Assembly: GCA_034401135.1 (NCBI GenBank)
Contig: JAWZSP010000009.1
Coordinates: 1,798,001 to 1,862,000, forward strand
Direction of reading: 5' to 3'
DNA from: Volutella citrinella
Taxonomy: Eukaryota; Ascomycota; Sordariomycetes; Hypocreales; Nectriaceae
Length of the DNA: 64,000 bases
The notes under the pieces were generated by a model. That model ran no database searches. It worked only from the letters and a program-made list of their open reading frames with translations, and was not told the origin of the DNA. Positions 34,067 through 46,456 of this stretch are shown piece after piece (the first letter of the stretch is position 1; the number at the start of each line of letters is the position of its first letter). The translations under genes and the position numbers were made by a program.

Positions 34067-36419
34067 TTACGGCTTGCCGGCAATATCCTCGACCTTTTCG
34101 ATGATGGGTGGTGGCTTCTCGATCTTCTTTCGGAGGATGTGTCGCTTGATAAAGTACGGAAGCCACACAGTCGACTCGTACTTGATAAAGTCCCGGGTAG
34201 GAACAGAAAATACCTCTGCAGATAGGATTAGTAAGTCGAGACAGATATATTGTCCAGGGATCGCTTACGGTCGATTTCCTCCAGGGTAAGCTGCTTGGTC
34301 TCTCGGACGAAGCAGAAGATCATGAACCAGGCAATCAAGTTCAGACCGGCATAGAATCCGACTGTACGACGTTAGCATCAATTACTATAATGGGGCTGCA
34401 AAGGGGACACGAACATGCTCCAGTTTGTGTCATGGCCTTTGTCATTGCTGGGAAGGTCAAGCTCAGGATGCCAGCTGCGTGAATAGGATTAGCGTCAGAG
34501 ACCAGACCAGCATGGCAACCAATCTTACCGAAAGTGTTGTTGATGCACACAGCCCAAGCCATGCCCTGTTCTCGCTGAATGGTAGGGAAGACCTCGGCAG
34601 AGTACTGGAAGGCTACGGGGCCTTCACCCAGCGAATAGGCTATAGTAAAGAGGTACACGAACCTATAGATATGATCAGTACGAAAGTTAGACTACAGTTT
34701 TTCGATGAAACCTACAGGACAACCGGCGCAACCTTGATGGCACCGACGTCGGCAGGGTTCAACATGACCAAGCCAGCGGCGAGCAGGAAGACACACATGA
34801 ACGGGAACGTCTAAGCAAAGTGAGCCAATGTTCCAGTCGGTGTTTAATTCGCACAGTCGACTTACAATCATTGTTAATGTCCTTCGGCCCTTTGTATCAA
34901 TGAGGAACAAGGTAGGAATGGTGAATACGACCTGCACGGCACCGTATCCCAGGGAGGCGAACAGGGCCTGCTTCCTGTCGTAGCCAGCATCCCGGAAGAT
35001 GGAAGAGCTGTAGAAAGAGATGACTAGGGGGCGTTAGAAGACTACAGAAATGCCTCGAGATGAATCGACTCACTGTTGATTCCGCACATCTGCTGAGCAA
35101 TCATGACAGTCGAGGCGCCGTAGTTGGCGCGTCGAATTCGGGGCACCGAAAAGCAGTCCCACATACGAGCAAAGTAGCCGGCTCCAGCAGCCTCCTTCAG
35201 CTCCTCCTCGTAGATGACATAAGAGTAGTAGTAGTCCCTGGCGGCGATGATGGGGTTTGCTCGGAGCTTGCTCATCGAGACGAAGCCCTCGGCAATCTTT
35301 CCATGTTTCATCAGCCAACGAGGGGACTCTGGGCAAAAGTAGATGCCAGCCATGAGGAGGAAGGAGGGGATAAAGGCAGAGCCAAGCTGGAGGCGCCAGG
35401 CAATCTTGCCAACATCCATGACGATGACGTTGGCGGCGAATCCCAGGAAGATACCTGGAGCAGGTCAGTAGGGAAACAAAAACAAGTGACCGGCATAGGC
35501 AATATACCGGCGACGACCCAGAGCTGCCAGAACATGACCAGAGCACCCCGCACACGGGCAGGGGCCATCTCGGCCGAGTAGATGGGGACGGTAGCGTTCT
35601 TGGCGCCGATTCCGATGCCCATGATGAACCTGGCAGCGAACAGTCCTTGCCACGACTTGGCAAAGGCGGAGCCGATTGGGGTGGCAGTCAGACAGGCGCC
35701 AGTAACGAAGATTTCGCCTCGACGCCCAAGGTAATGGTTGAGGGGGTCGGTCAAGAATGCGCCGCTGTTGGGGACGTTAGTTTGTCAACCAAGAATGAAT
35801 GCGCGGGTCTAGCCTGGGGATTAAAAGACATACATCAGACCAGCAGTCAGGAAGATGATGGCGTTGATCAACCCAATCAGCCATGAATTGTCCTGGATGT
35901 GAAATTCCTCGGGAAAGTCCAAGTTGGCGCCGTTGGAACCGGTCTGATCCCAGCCCTGTGTGGCAGCTCCGACGGCGCAGAGGCCGATGGAGTACCAGAG
36001 CATAAAGGGGCCGTGCCACTTGTGGTCCCTCTCGTAGGCCAGGGCGGTGCGCTCCTGCTCGTCGAGGTCCGCAATCATCTCGAATGCGTCCTGGTCACGC
36101 GCAACGAGGGCGCCGCGGCCGAACAGGGCGGCGTGTTCGGCCATGCCGTTGGCCTCGGCGAAGGCGCGGGCATCGGCGACGACTTGGTCCTTGGACTTGC
36201 GCTGCAATGGGATGGGAGGTCAATATGGGTGTTCATAGGGTGCATGTCAGTGGGAGAGAATGTAAGACGGACCTTGAGGGGGTTCTGGACGACGTTGAGA
36301 GCGGCCGAGTGCTGGTGCTGGCCGCCGATATCATCGGACGAGTCCTTCATCGGCCCCGACGACGCCGTCTTTTCGTCGCCGGCGGACATCTCGACAGCAG
36401 CGACGTCTTCTTTAGTCAT
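34067..36419 (-). CDS. MFS sugar transporter (SP family)
   Basis: Ten exons (36419-36273, 36201-35834, 35764-35508, 35454-35074, 35023-34866, 34810-34716, 34662-34529, 34474-34415, 34361-34269, 34215-34067) join in phase to 613 residues. Sugar-porter hallmarks are present: NHYLGRRGE after helix 2, a helix-4/5 block [36 protein letters not shown] after helix 6, D-T-K-G-R-R in the second half, and [12 protein letters not shown] near the end. A soluble N-terminal region of about 110 residues precedes helix 1, longer than in simple hexose carriers and reminiscent of inositol or disaccharide transporters. It sits in the plasma membrane and presumably imports a sugar or polyol by proton symport; substrate unknown. 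Confidence 0.9.
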
Positions 36420-39400
36420 TTTGTCTATGTTTCCCAGTGCGATTTCGAATGGGAGGGATTGCGAGACAACAGGGGCTCTTGACGTTGAGACGACTTCACC
36501 GGCGAGAGCTGCGATCGGCTCATGGGCTTTATATACGCAGACGCGGGCTGCACCAACGTTGGATTGGCAATCATGAGAGCCCCGAAACTCCCCCAGACCC
36601 CTCCCCCAGACGAACTCACCCCACTAATTGGGGTAGAGGAAGCGGTACCATGGCGACCGTAAGGCGTTGGGATCGGCATGAGACGGACAATCGTCTATGT
36701 GCTCCCCGGATCCATGTCAAGCTGTGGATGCACGCCCCCGGCTCTGTCACCACATCTGCATGGAGAAATATGGGAGCCTAGAGTGGAGCCTCGCCTGCTG
36801 ACAACCTGTGACCACCATCGGTTGGATGCAACAAGAGAAGACGGGCGATCAGCCGTTGCTTTTACGATGTGTTGGTTGAACTTGCGCAGGAGGGCGGCCG
36901 GGGAAACGAAGCGGCGACTAGCAAAAGCACAAAGCCTCAACCGGATGCACAGACGATGCCCACAGCCACACGACGCACATGCACGGATATAAGTCTGCGG
37001 TGTGGATGGAGATGTGAGACGAGACATCAGCCGCGATAAGGCCAGCCTCCCTCCCCCTGTCCTGCCTCATCTGCCGGGTTGCACTCAAGAGCCGGCCGCC
37101 ACATGCGACGAGGCTCGCACCAATGGACACGGAGATAGGGACAAGAGACATGGCAGACGCTGTACGGCTACACGGCAACCCTCGCGGATGACGTCGTTTG
37201 CCCGCAAGAGAGTGGGCTGCGGTTGAGCGGACCATCACACCATCTGCTCCATATTCCTAGCAGGGGGGTGCATTGGAGTGTTCCAACCTCCATGCCATCG
37301 TTGTCCTCCATCTCGGGGCCCCGCCTTGACTGCAACCCGGGGCCTTGGGGTTAGGGTGGGGTTAGGGTGGGTGAAGTGGCGGGTGGATGAAGCAGCGGGC
37401 GGGTGCCCATCGTTTCCGTGTCTGGGTACGACCTCGGCGACTGGACCGCCTTTTCATCAGCCATGTCGTGCTCTACGTTGCGGTGGTGGTGCCACGAATC
37501 AGCCGTCTGCCACGGCCTGCGGATGCTTGTGTTGGATTTGTGAATCAAGCAGCGCCGCGATCTTGGGGCTTGCGGCGGGTGACGGGAGATCCAATAAGCA
37601 TAACGGGCCTCAGCCAACCGCGGACGAGGAGCTGTGCAAGGGGGGGTGGCATGTCGTTGGGGAGGAGGGCAGAAAACGGGCGGTTCTGGAGGGTATGTGG
37701 GTTTGGTCCGGGGCCGGAGTCGGGGGACGGAGCCTCGAATGGTAGCATCGACGGCTTCAAGACAGGTTCTGACCGCAAGGCTTGGACGGGGGTCATGGCA
37801 AGCATCGGGGCCTCAGGGGGGACCGTTTGTGACTGAGGGTGGGTAGTCGCACCAGGATGGTGGACGTTATTCGGGTTAATATCCACGGCGATGCAACGTT
37901 GATCAATGGCTCTCGCGACAACAAAGGCCGGGATGGCTCCCAACCATCAGCAGTGGTGCGCCTGTAGGTCCCTTGTTGGCCGATTGGTGGTGCACAAAGG
38001 TCCGCCATGTTGCTAGTTTGTCATGGATGGCCCAGGATGGATGGATGACGATCCTTGTGCGGCCGTCATTTGGAAGCAAGGCTGCGGTCGGATCCTGCTT
38101 GCGCCACAGAGTTGAGTCTGTCGCTGGTCATGATTATTCGGCGTGTGTCGTCGCTAGGCGCGGGCGCCGTTGAGGAATCGATCGGACAAGTCCTTGGCTC
38201 TGGGGGATCCAGGCAGCAGCAATTGGTCCCCTCGCTTGACTGGGGATAGAACGGGCATAGGCCACCGCTTAAAGCCGTTGAGGGATAGCTCGACTTGGCA
38301 GTCGGCGACCATGTGGTGCTGGATGTGTGTGTGTGACAGTGTGAGACGGAGAGGATTTGCCAGGCCAGGGTGAGAAACACGCTGGAAGCATGCGGATTTG
38401 CAGTGGTACCCGACAACGCCTGACCCCGCCAGGTCACTCCGTGCCGCTGTTGGGTGGGATCCTCTTGCAAATGGGTATGGGTTCAAATGCCGATGGACAT
38501 GGCAGTGGTAAGGTCTGATGCATGCATCTAGTATGCTGGTGGCCCGCCCTTTTGCACATTTCTCCGGCGCTGGCAACGTCTACGGGTTGCCCAAAAGGCA
38601 ATCACGACCCAGGTCATCTACTGACAACCTGACACCCACCCGCGACAGCACCGTCACGTGACATAAGCCAATTGATGCTCCAAACGGCATTTCGATGCGC
38701 CAATTGAACAGATTAAAGAACAACATTACAAAGGAACAAAAATGAACCATTGACAACAGTTGGACTCAAACCTCACGCGAATGCCCCACCAGCGATGATT
38801 GCCAAGGTAAGCCTAGCCCGACGCCATGACCAACTCGGCCAAGTTGGACAGCTCTGACAAGACCTGTCCAGACGTCCAGCCTCCAACGAGGACTCATGAG
38901 TACAAAGCGAATCCAGCTGTGGACGAAATGGAGATGCTTTGTCGATTAAGACGCCCATTGATGGGCTTCGTCTCCATTGCGCGTCGCTGTCTGCAGTCCT
39001 ACCAGTCAGCGTAATCTGTCCCTCAGTGGCTGGCACCAGAAAAGGCAAACAGCGGTGCACAGCCACTAAAGCATTCCATTGCAGCCACCATCCATCGCTG
39101 CTGTCCGATGGACTGCACACACGTCACACTCGGGAAAATTCCCATCAAGACGACGCCGTGAGCTCGTCCCAGATCGCCCAACACCGCACACCACAGCCAG
39201 CAGCATCCGCATCGCCATCAGCACTCATCGCGACGACTTCTTATCTGCTGTGGGACGCACTGCCGCGCTTACTTAATCCTTTACGAAGGCCCCACCCTGG
39301 TTCCGCCTGTGCCGGGCGGTGTTTCGAAGCACCGCCAAAAAGCCAAAAAGTCCAAAACGCCAAAGACAAAAGCCAAACAAACCATCAACTCCCAAGCAAA

Positions 39401-39502
39401 GGCCGTCCGCACACTCGCTCGTCACTCTGGCCTGCCCGAGGTAAACCCACCCGCGGCGACGGGCTTCTCAGGATGGGACACGCCGTCCAAGTCCCGGCTA
39501 GG
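36420..39502. other. Gene-poor stretch, 3.1 kb
   Basis: Both strands carry only short overlapping frames of low protein character. It includes the transporter promoter, the Vps62 promoter, and a short telomere-like motif at 37347-37371. A non-coding RNA cannot be excluded. Confidence 0.45.
37347..37371 (+). repeat. Telomere-like GGGTTAGGGT duplicate
   Basis: Two adjacent GGGGTTAGGGT units, similar to the fungal telomere repeat TTAGGG but interrupted by extra G residues. Too short to be a telomere relic with confidence. Confidence 0.5.
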
Positions 39503-41046
39503 ATGCTCTACCGACTTCTGGCCTTAGCCGCTGTCGCGTGCTCAGCCACAGCGCTCCCAGAGCTTACCTGTCCTGATTACATCACGAGATTCGGTACGCC
39601 ACTGCCTCTGTAGAGACTGTAGATCCCGCGACATAGCTTCCTGGAAGGCTCACATGTTACATTAGCGCCTCTGGTGTGGCTGCACTCGGATGACCCGTAC
39701 AAGCCGAGCGATATCTTGGCTCATGTCCAGCACACGACGCCTAAGCTGGAGGGACAGCCCGTGCCTGATCTGCCCGCCTTGGACCTCAACAACCTTGACA
39801 GACTCAACGACCAGCAGGGAGAGGTCATTCTCACTTCAAACGATGACCCGACGACGCAACCTGCGTGGATTATGGGCGAGACTCCGGATGCCTCGGGCCG
39901 TATCCACGCTTCCGTGCCCTGCTGGGTCATCCTCGTCAACAAGGGTGAGACCGACGTAGATGCCTTTTACTTTTACTTCTACTCTTATAACGAGGGACCC
40001 AACATCACGCAGGTGCTGGAGCCCTTTGACAAGATCGTCAGGGGCCCCAAGGCCGAGTCCGGGATGCATTTCGGCAACCACGTTGGTGACTGGTGAGGAC
40101 ATTTCTAAATCCCACGACCAGTCAGGGTTTCTGACAAGAAGACCTCAAGGGAGCACAACATGATTCGATTTAGGAACGAAAAGCCCATTGGAATCTACTA
40201 TAGCCAGCATGAGGGCGGCAAGGCTTACGACTGGGACGATGCCACCGTCACTAAAAAGGACGGCCGGGTAAGCTGCATCGCATCATAAAGACAAGAGTTA
40301 CAAAGCCACTGACTCGTCATCTAGCCTATTGTCTACAGCGCTCGTGGATCGCACGCAAATTATCCAACCTCGGGGCAAGATACTCCTTCGGCATGTTTGC
40401 TTGAATGACCCTAACATGAATCTACAGTCATCAAGTCCACCACAGCGTCATAGTCGATTTATGTGACGAGGGACGCATCTGGGACCCCGTGCTCTCGGCC
40501 TACTTTTACAGGCTCGAGCCGACCAACTTTACCCTCAACGGGTTGGCCAACCCTGTGAACCAGTCCTCGGAGTCGCCGAGCCCCGTCGCTGCCTTCTACT
40601 TTACAGGTCGATGGGGCGACGAAAATTACCCAGAGTCGGACCCTCGTCAGGAGACAATACCGAGATTTGGCCTCAAGCGATTCGAGACGGGCCCGACCGG
40701 CCCACGGGCGAAGCAGCTACTTAGGAAAGGGCTCCTGCCGAAGATGAAGCAGAGGAGCTGGCTAGAGTTTGTTGTCGGCATATACATGTCCTTGTATCCC
40801 TGCTGCATCAAGGGATGGAGGGTATGGATCTCAATAGGTGTTGTGATTGCCATGTTTGCCAGCGTCGTGATTGCGGCCGTGGTGGTCGTGAGGAGGGTGA
40901 GACAAGGTCCGGCGACACAATACACCAAGATTGCAGGGGACGATATCCCGTTGGAGGACTGGCGAGTTGATGATGATGCACTCTTTTCATCGGAGGATGA
41001 AGAAGAGGTCCCCGGACAGGGGAATGGTGCTGCCAAAAACAATTAG
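39503..41046 (+). CDS. Vps62-family membrane protein
   Basis: Exons 39503-39593, 39666-40092, 40150-40267, 40325-40374 and 40428-41046 give 434 residues. The start at 39503 begins a signal peptide (MLYRLLALAAVACSATA); an in-frame ATG 30 bp upstream would lengthen it. Family landmarks: LVWLHSDDPYKPSDI, FYFYFYSYNEGPN, GNHVGDWEHNMIRF, IVYSARGSHANY, and WDPVLSAYFY. A C-terminal transmembrane helix (VWISIGVVIAMFASVVIAAV) and an acidic cytoplasmic tail follow. Intron 4 (40375-40427) uses a GC donor (GG|GCAAGA), forced by phase. Yeast Vps62 affects vacuolar protein sorting; the molecular function is unclear. Probably in the endomembrane system or on the cell surface. Confidence 0.82.
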
Positions 41047-41525
41047 AAGGGGTTCATGAACTTATAGACTGTACAGAATGACATCAGCGCAGATATACTA
41101 TGTTGCATTTTTATAACGATTTATTTTATTGCTATTGGTGTTTGTCCAGCTACATCCAGTGTTTCGCTGATCTGTGAGCTGCGGGCATGATGGCCCAAAC
41201 CCGGGGGGCCGAATCATTATCAATCCGGGCGGCCAATTTGGCCGGTCGCCACCCCACCACAAGGGCGCCCATGCGAATGCGAGCCACTTAATAAAGCCAA
41301 GACGGCGAATTTGGCCAACAATGCGAATGCGCACCGTCGGCGGCCAAAATGTCCGGCTGATTAAACCGGGCATATTAATCACAGCCCGAAAATGTGTACC
41401 CATACTGCCTCGAGTTGGATATAAAACTGCCAGGCTGTCGCAGATGTTCTGCTGCTTTGGACATCACAATCATCCCTACACCTCATCAATTCCCAATATC
41501 AGAACAACCTACTCCCTTTGACACC
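41047..41525 (+). promoter_or_regulatory. Upstream region of SDR with repeated GGCCAA/TTTGGCC motifs and TATA box
   Basis: The interval before the SDR start holds GGCCAATTTGGCC (41231-41243, near-palindromic), AATTTGGCCAA (41308-41318) and GGCCAAAATG (41342-41351), plus ATGCGAATGCG twice (41271-41281 and 41321-41331, 50 bp apart). TATAAA lies at 41420-41425, about 100 bp before the ATG. These look like binding sites, possibly for one of the two adjacent regulators; that link is inference. Confidence 0.45.
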
Positions 41526-42266
41526 ATGTCTGCTACCACCACCAAGCCCCTCGCCTTCATCACGGGCTCAAACCAAGGAATTGGTAGAGCCGTGGCCCAA
41601 AGCCTCGCCCGGAAGCACTCCTACCACGTCATCATCGGCTCCCGCAAGCCCGAAGCCGGCGAAGAAGTGGCCAGCGAGCTCCGCGCAGCCGGCCACGAGG
41701 CCTCAGTCGTCCAGCTCGACCTCGCATCGCCTGCATCCATCCAGGCAGCGGCCGAGAAGATTGAAAAGAACTTTGGCTACCTCGACGTGCTCGTCAACAA
41801 CGCCGGCATCCTCATCGACCACCACGCCTCGCTCACCCCGTGGGATCTGTTCAGCCAGACATTCACCACAAACGTCATCGGCACGGCCACACTGACCGAG
41901 GCGCTGGTTCCCCTGCTGCGCAAGGCCAAGGTGTCGCCTCCCCGCATCGTCTTCGTCACGAGCATCATGGGCAGCCTCGAGCGCTCGACTGACAAGACGA
42001 CGCCGTACTATGGCATTGACTACAAGGCGTACGACGCGAGCAAGGCGGCCGTCAACATGCTCATGATCAACTACAACCGCAACCTCAGTGATGTCGGGGC
42101 CAGGGTCAATGCTGTGTGCCCTGGGCTTGTCAGGACGGCGCTGAATGGCTTCTCGATGGGGTACAGCCCGGAGGAGGGTGCTGAGCGCATTGTCGAGATG
42201 GCTACTGTTGGGGCTGATGGCCCGACTGAAACCGTCAGCGATAGGAATGGTCTTCTTCCTTGGTGA
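41526..42266 (+). CDS. Short-chain dehydrogenase/reductase
   Basis: Intronless, 246 residues, the usual SDR size. Rossmann fold with TGSNQGIG cofactor loop near the N-terminus (residues about 14-21), D-L at the end of strand 3 (VQLDLAS), NNAG, catalytic Ser in VTSIMGS, and Tyr-x3-Lys in YDASK. Arg in IGSRKPEAG after strand 2 suggests NADP preference. It reduces or oxidises a carbonyl/alcohol of unknown identity. It lies immediately upstream of a C2HC/Zn2Cys6 regulator in the same orientation and has a motif-rich promoter, suggesting inducible control. Confidence 0.9.
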   Translation: MSATTTKPLAFITGSNQGIGRAVAQSLARKHSYHVIIGSRKPEAGEEVASELRAAGHEASVVQLDLASPASIQAAAEKIEKNFGYLDVLVNNAGILIDHHASLTPWDLFSQTFTTNVIGTATLTEALVPLLRKAKVSPPRIVFVTSIMGSLERSTDKTTPYYGIDYKAYDASKAAVNMLMINYNRNLSDVGARVNAVCPGLVRTALNGFSMGYSPEEGAERIVEMATVGADGPTETVSDRNGLLPW

Positions 42267-42483
42267 TTGATGTAATTTTTTTGCAATATTTCTATGTTAG
42301 ATCGATTGTCAATGGAACTCTGCTCTGTTGCTTCTTATATCCGTCGCCTCCGATGGTATCCACGTGATCCTTGTCAGCTTGTCACATCTGCCACTCGGAC
42401 CTCAGAGTCCCATTCGAACCTAACCCAAACATCACCCGGTGCCCGGGTGTCTGAGCACGTAACCATAAAATTATCGTTGCGCA

Positions 42484-44032
42484 ATGGGTTCTCCATTTGA
42501 ATCCATCTTTCTCGCAACGTGTCCGCTCTGCGAGAGGGTTTACACATTAGGTTTGTCGCATCGTGACCGATCTCTGCTCCCCCAATCGCCCACCATGGCA
42601 CCAACTGACTTGGCCTAGAGCAAGCATACAGTCGCCACGTCAAGTACTGTCGGCGCGCTCAAGGCAAGCGAAAAGGCAGACCCAGGTCGTGTCTTGCTTG
42701 CAGTACGGCCAAATCCAAGTGCAGCTTTGGGGATCCCTGTTCGCGCTGCGACGCCAAATTCATTTCGTGTGTGTACTCTCAGCAAAGGCGGGAAGCCTCC
42801 ACTGCCGTCGACAAAGGGCCAAACAATGCCTTGATATTGAGCCCAGGAAGTGAAAACGCTCTCCACATTCAGCTCATTGGGTTGGAAGCTTCCAGTAGCC
42901 AAACTTTTGCTGCAATAGACAGCGGCATCTCCACCGATGAATCAGAGGAGGCTGAGGTCATTCAACGCCTGATGGAGCAGCCCGAATATGTCTCTGGTTC
43001 GGCACTGACCATCATATCCAAAGACGAGGCCATCCAAAATAAGATTTCGCTGGGGGATCTTACTCACCTATCATACCGGCCCGGGAATCTAAGGCACGCG
43101 GCGAGAATGATTATCCAGACGTTGCATTCGTTCCCGCAGATGATGCTCCGTCGTCAAACCTTCCCGCCGTTTATTCATCCCCACTGGCACAAGCCATGTC
43201 TACCGGAGAAACTGGCTAGTTGTATGAGTATTGCCCAACTTTTTGCTGCAAGAACACCCGAGACCCGACCCTTTCTATGGAGGACAATCCAGGCTGAGGA
43301 GACCCGTTTCAGAGAGGAGGTAGGACAGCCACAACCAGTACTTGATTTTGGGTTAAGCTTACACGAACAGTTACCAAGAATGAACGCAAGAGAAATACAG
43401 ACGGCCGTGCAGTCCATGGTCATCTATCTGATAATGGCCTTTATCGACCAAGACTCGGAAACTCTTACACGTGGGCCCAGAATCCTGCAGTCCATCGAGG
43501 TATGTGCCCTGGACATAAGAAGTGGCATAGATCTAACGAGGGAAACAGATTTTGAGCACAAGATTTCGTCAGCTTGTTGGGACATACTCGAGTACTGAAC
43601 AGGAAGAGCCAAGCGCGACATGGGACGATTGGGTCTTTGCCGAATCCCGAAGAAGGCAAGTTGATGGCATCTGCGAATGCGGGCCACGTAGCTAACGCGA
43701 ATAGGATGGCCTGTCTATGGGTCACACTCAGCTGCGTCATCTACATCGACGCCGAGATTCCATGTCAGGGCTGTGGACCCCTGGAGGATCTCGCGCTCGC
43801 TTCGAGCAAAACGCTATGGGAAGCTCGCACGGACGAGGAGTGGCGGATCGAGAAGTCTTTCCACGATTTGAGCGGCCCCATGGTGACACTCAAGGAGCTC
43901 ATACAGGCTACCAAAAGCCCTACTGATCCGCTGCACTCGCAGAAGCTGCAGGTTTGGGAGGCGGGCACGGATAAACTGGCCAGCCTGTTGAACATTGCGT
44001 GTGAGTTTGTCTGGGCTCGGGCGATTGGTTGA
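42484..44032 (+). CDS. Transcription factor with C2HC finger plus Zn2Cys6 finger
   Basis: Exons 42484-42550, 42619-43499, 43549-43655 and 43705-44032 give 460 residues. The short first exon joins to complete a C2H2-like finger in which the last ligand is Cys: Cys13, Cys16, His29, Cys33. A basic linker leads to a Zn2Cys6 finger: Cys47, 50, 57, 63, 66 and 73. The regulatory region continues with a W-D-D-W-V-F-A-E-S-R-R-R motif typical of fungal-specific regulators. Intron 3 (43656-43704) has a GC donor (AG|GCAAGT), needed to keep frame. Paired C2H2/Zn2Cys6 regulators are a known fungal class. The C-terminus is short and one more intron near 43999 is possible. Nuclear regulator, perhaps of the neighbouring SDR. 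Confidence 0.8.
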
Positions 44033-44236
44033 TTCGCGGAGACCTGTCAGTTCGATACGATTTCACGATGGGATTTATGCGTATACACGACTAGAATTTT
44101 GAGCGGGATCAAGGTTTTAGGGTATCAAATTCCAATTATGCTACTCTACGGCGTGCTCTGTATCAAACATGCAACTCCGGCAGTAATACTGGCAGAATCG
44201 GCATTTCTAATGGACTTGCCCCTGGACACTGCCCTA

Positions 44237-46456
44237 TCATATCTCACCTCTTCTCGCTCTCCATATTGCGCAGTTCCCAAGTTGTACCAAATCAGCGACA
44301 AAAGCACTCATCTGCTGGATATATCCGATCTCGTCATTCCGCAAGCTTCGCACTGACAGAGCGTTGAATGTGCCCACGGCTTCTGCGAGGATTTCCAAGT
44401 CCTTTTGAGCTTGCGGATCGATTGGATGGATCAGGATGTTGATGAATAGTGACATGGCGGCGACGGGCGGATAGAATGCAATACTCCTGTAGATGAAGTC
44501 AGACTCGTTTGGGCCGGATAGAGATCGAAAGACGCGTAAATGAGCTTACCATAGTGGCTCTTCGTCAAGCAGCCCCTCGCGGCTTTTGATCAGCATCAAT
44601 GTCGAGCGACTGGCCTCCAAGGAAAGATCAGCGCTGGAGTGCACAACGCTGTGAAGGTCATCGGGCAGTTTCCCTTCCAGGCCAGCCGCAGAACGCCGCA
44701 CAGCAGTATGGATGGCCGTTATCATGTAGTGATACTCCAGCTGGAGGTGCGTGTGTCGCGTTCTCTGCGGGGCCCCCATCTCCGGTGGGAGAACGTTGCA
44801 ACCTGGCGGGATGGAAAGCTTTGGTCGAAACTCTGCCGGCAGCGACAGGCGCCAGTCTTCCAGCTCGTCGTCCATCTGGCGAATATGGAGCAGAAGCTGG
44901 CTGTCGTCGATTTTAAACGTGTCTGGCGAGTAGAGCAGACGTATCGCCTTCTCCTTGACGCGGCTGAGTTGAACATCTCCGGAATGAAACGGGATGAAGC
45001 CTTCATATGTGGAGTGCGGAACGCGGAAGTCGTGGTTTAGATGCATCAGGCGATCGTAGCAGGTAGCGTAGCTTTCCGGCGGTGTCAGGTCGCAGTGGTT
45101 TTCCGTGAGGAGAGGTGGTTGCCCGGATCGCAGGGAGATTTCCTTGTCAGAGATGTAGCAGAGCCAAAAGAGGGTCCGAATGTGCCGGCTTTTGCGGTCA
45201 TCGTATGATATGGCTGGGTCATATGGCTGTGGGGGTTGATGGAAATGGCCACCGAGACTGCATACCATGCGACATGCGATGGAGTGCAAGGAGGTGGCTG
45301 TTTCCCATTGACCAACAAACGTACGGTACATTTGCTATCAAGATTAGTTCCAAGTCCAATAGCATGCTTCTCCGAGCGGTCTTACCATCATCAAGACAGC
45401 CTGAAGGTTGTCCAGCGTTGCTTCTCCTGATACAAATCCTAAGAGACTTTGAGCTTTGTCGGCAAAGAGCATCGCCTCTTCCGGAGTGGGAGACTCCACA
45501 GGTGGGCTAAAGTGAGGTAGTAGCGAGAGTGCAGCGAGTATACTTGTACGTGCTGAGATTTGGGTTTGAGACATTGAAGGACCATTTGGGACAGCGTAGG
45601 CCGCCATGGAAGTCTCTTCAAAGAGGCCCCTATCCAAAACAGGATACATGAGCCGGAACGCGGATTTGAAGTAGTTATCCAGTAGACCCTGGACTAAGTG
45701 CTGGTCTGGTATTTCACAGAGCTCCAACAAGGAGGATCCGAATGACAGGGAGATACCAGCAGGCAAATGCGACTTTGAGCCAAACAGTCGGTGTCTGCCG
45801 AGATCTGACTCCATGCCGGTCTTTGACAGTATCCAGTCACGACCCTTCTGGGAGAGCACAGGGACTCCCCTCTGGAACCAATTTTGCCCAAGGTAGCGGG
45901 CGGCTTGGCTGATGTCCCCATATCCAGAGGCACTCAAGGTTGAGCTGAGCAACTTGGGCGGCACCAGCGGGTGGGCAGTCAAAGACTCGTATGAGGGAGG
46001 TTGCGTGGCAGGACTTAGTAGGGCTGGGCTCTGAACACAGTCTCCCAGGTCGGTTCCAGCCGTTGGAGTCGCATCACCCGCGATATCATCGCTAGGCTGC
46101 CTACTCTCCACTAGGCGTTGGGCGAGTGTTTTCTCCAGATCCTCAACGCGGCGAAACAGTTGCTGGACGTCGTTTATGAGCGCCCTTTTGGAACAAGTCA
46201 ATATTTCAGATTGCTTTATTCTTCGAAAAGATTGCAGGACGTACTGATTCCTTGATGACTTTTGTGTATCTCTGTCAAAGGTGCAGGGAAGGTCATGGAG
46301 GTTGCACCACTCGCACGGACTGCTTGGATTGGCCAAGACACATTGGATCTTGGGTGGCCAGAGTTAACCAGTGATTCCGCGCCACGTATTGAGTGTTTGT
46401 GGACTAGAACTAACCTTTCTTTTGTAACATACATCACAAGCTCGTTTGGGAGGCAT
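44237..46456 (-). CDS. Zn2Cys6 fungal transcription factor
   Basis: Exons 46456-46415, 46348-46245, 46184-45386, 45334-44550 and 44486-44237 give 659 residues. Exon 1 codes 14 residues and the finger is completed by exon 2: Cys7, Cys10, Cys17, Cys26, Cys29, Cys36 (ACDVCYKRK then IQC). A short coiled-coil-like linker (VQQLFRRVEDLEKTLAQRL) follows. The central regulatory domain shows YPVLDRGLFEE, CRMVCSLGGHFH, RHIRTLFWLCYISDKEISLRSGQPP and LQLEYHYMITAIHTAVRR. The first acceptor is AAG, chosen by phase and finger spacing. Nuclear regulator, target unknown; convergent with the C2HC/Zn2Cys6 regulator. Confidence 0.85.

Noticed and set aside
38939..39613. Longer start for the Vps62 protein from ATG 38939
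   Set aside because: The extra 188 residues are low-complexity and would bury the signal peptide; ATG 39503 is the natural start.
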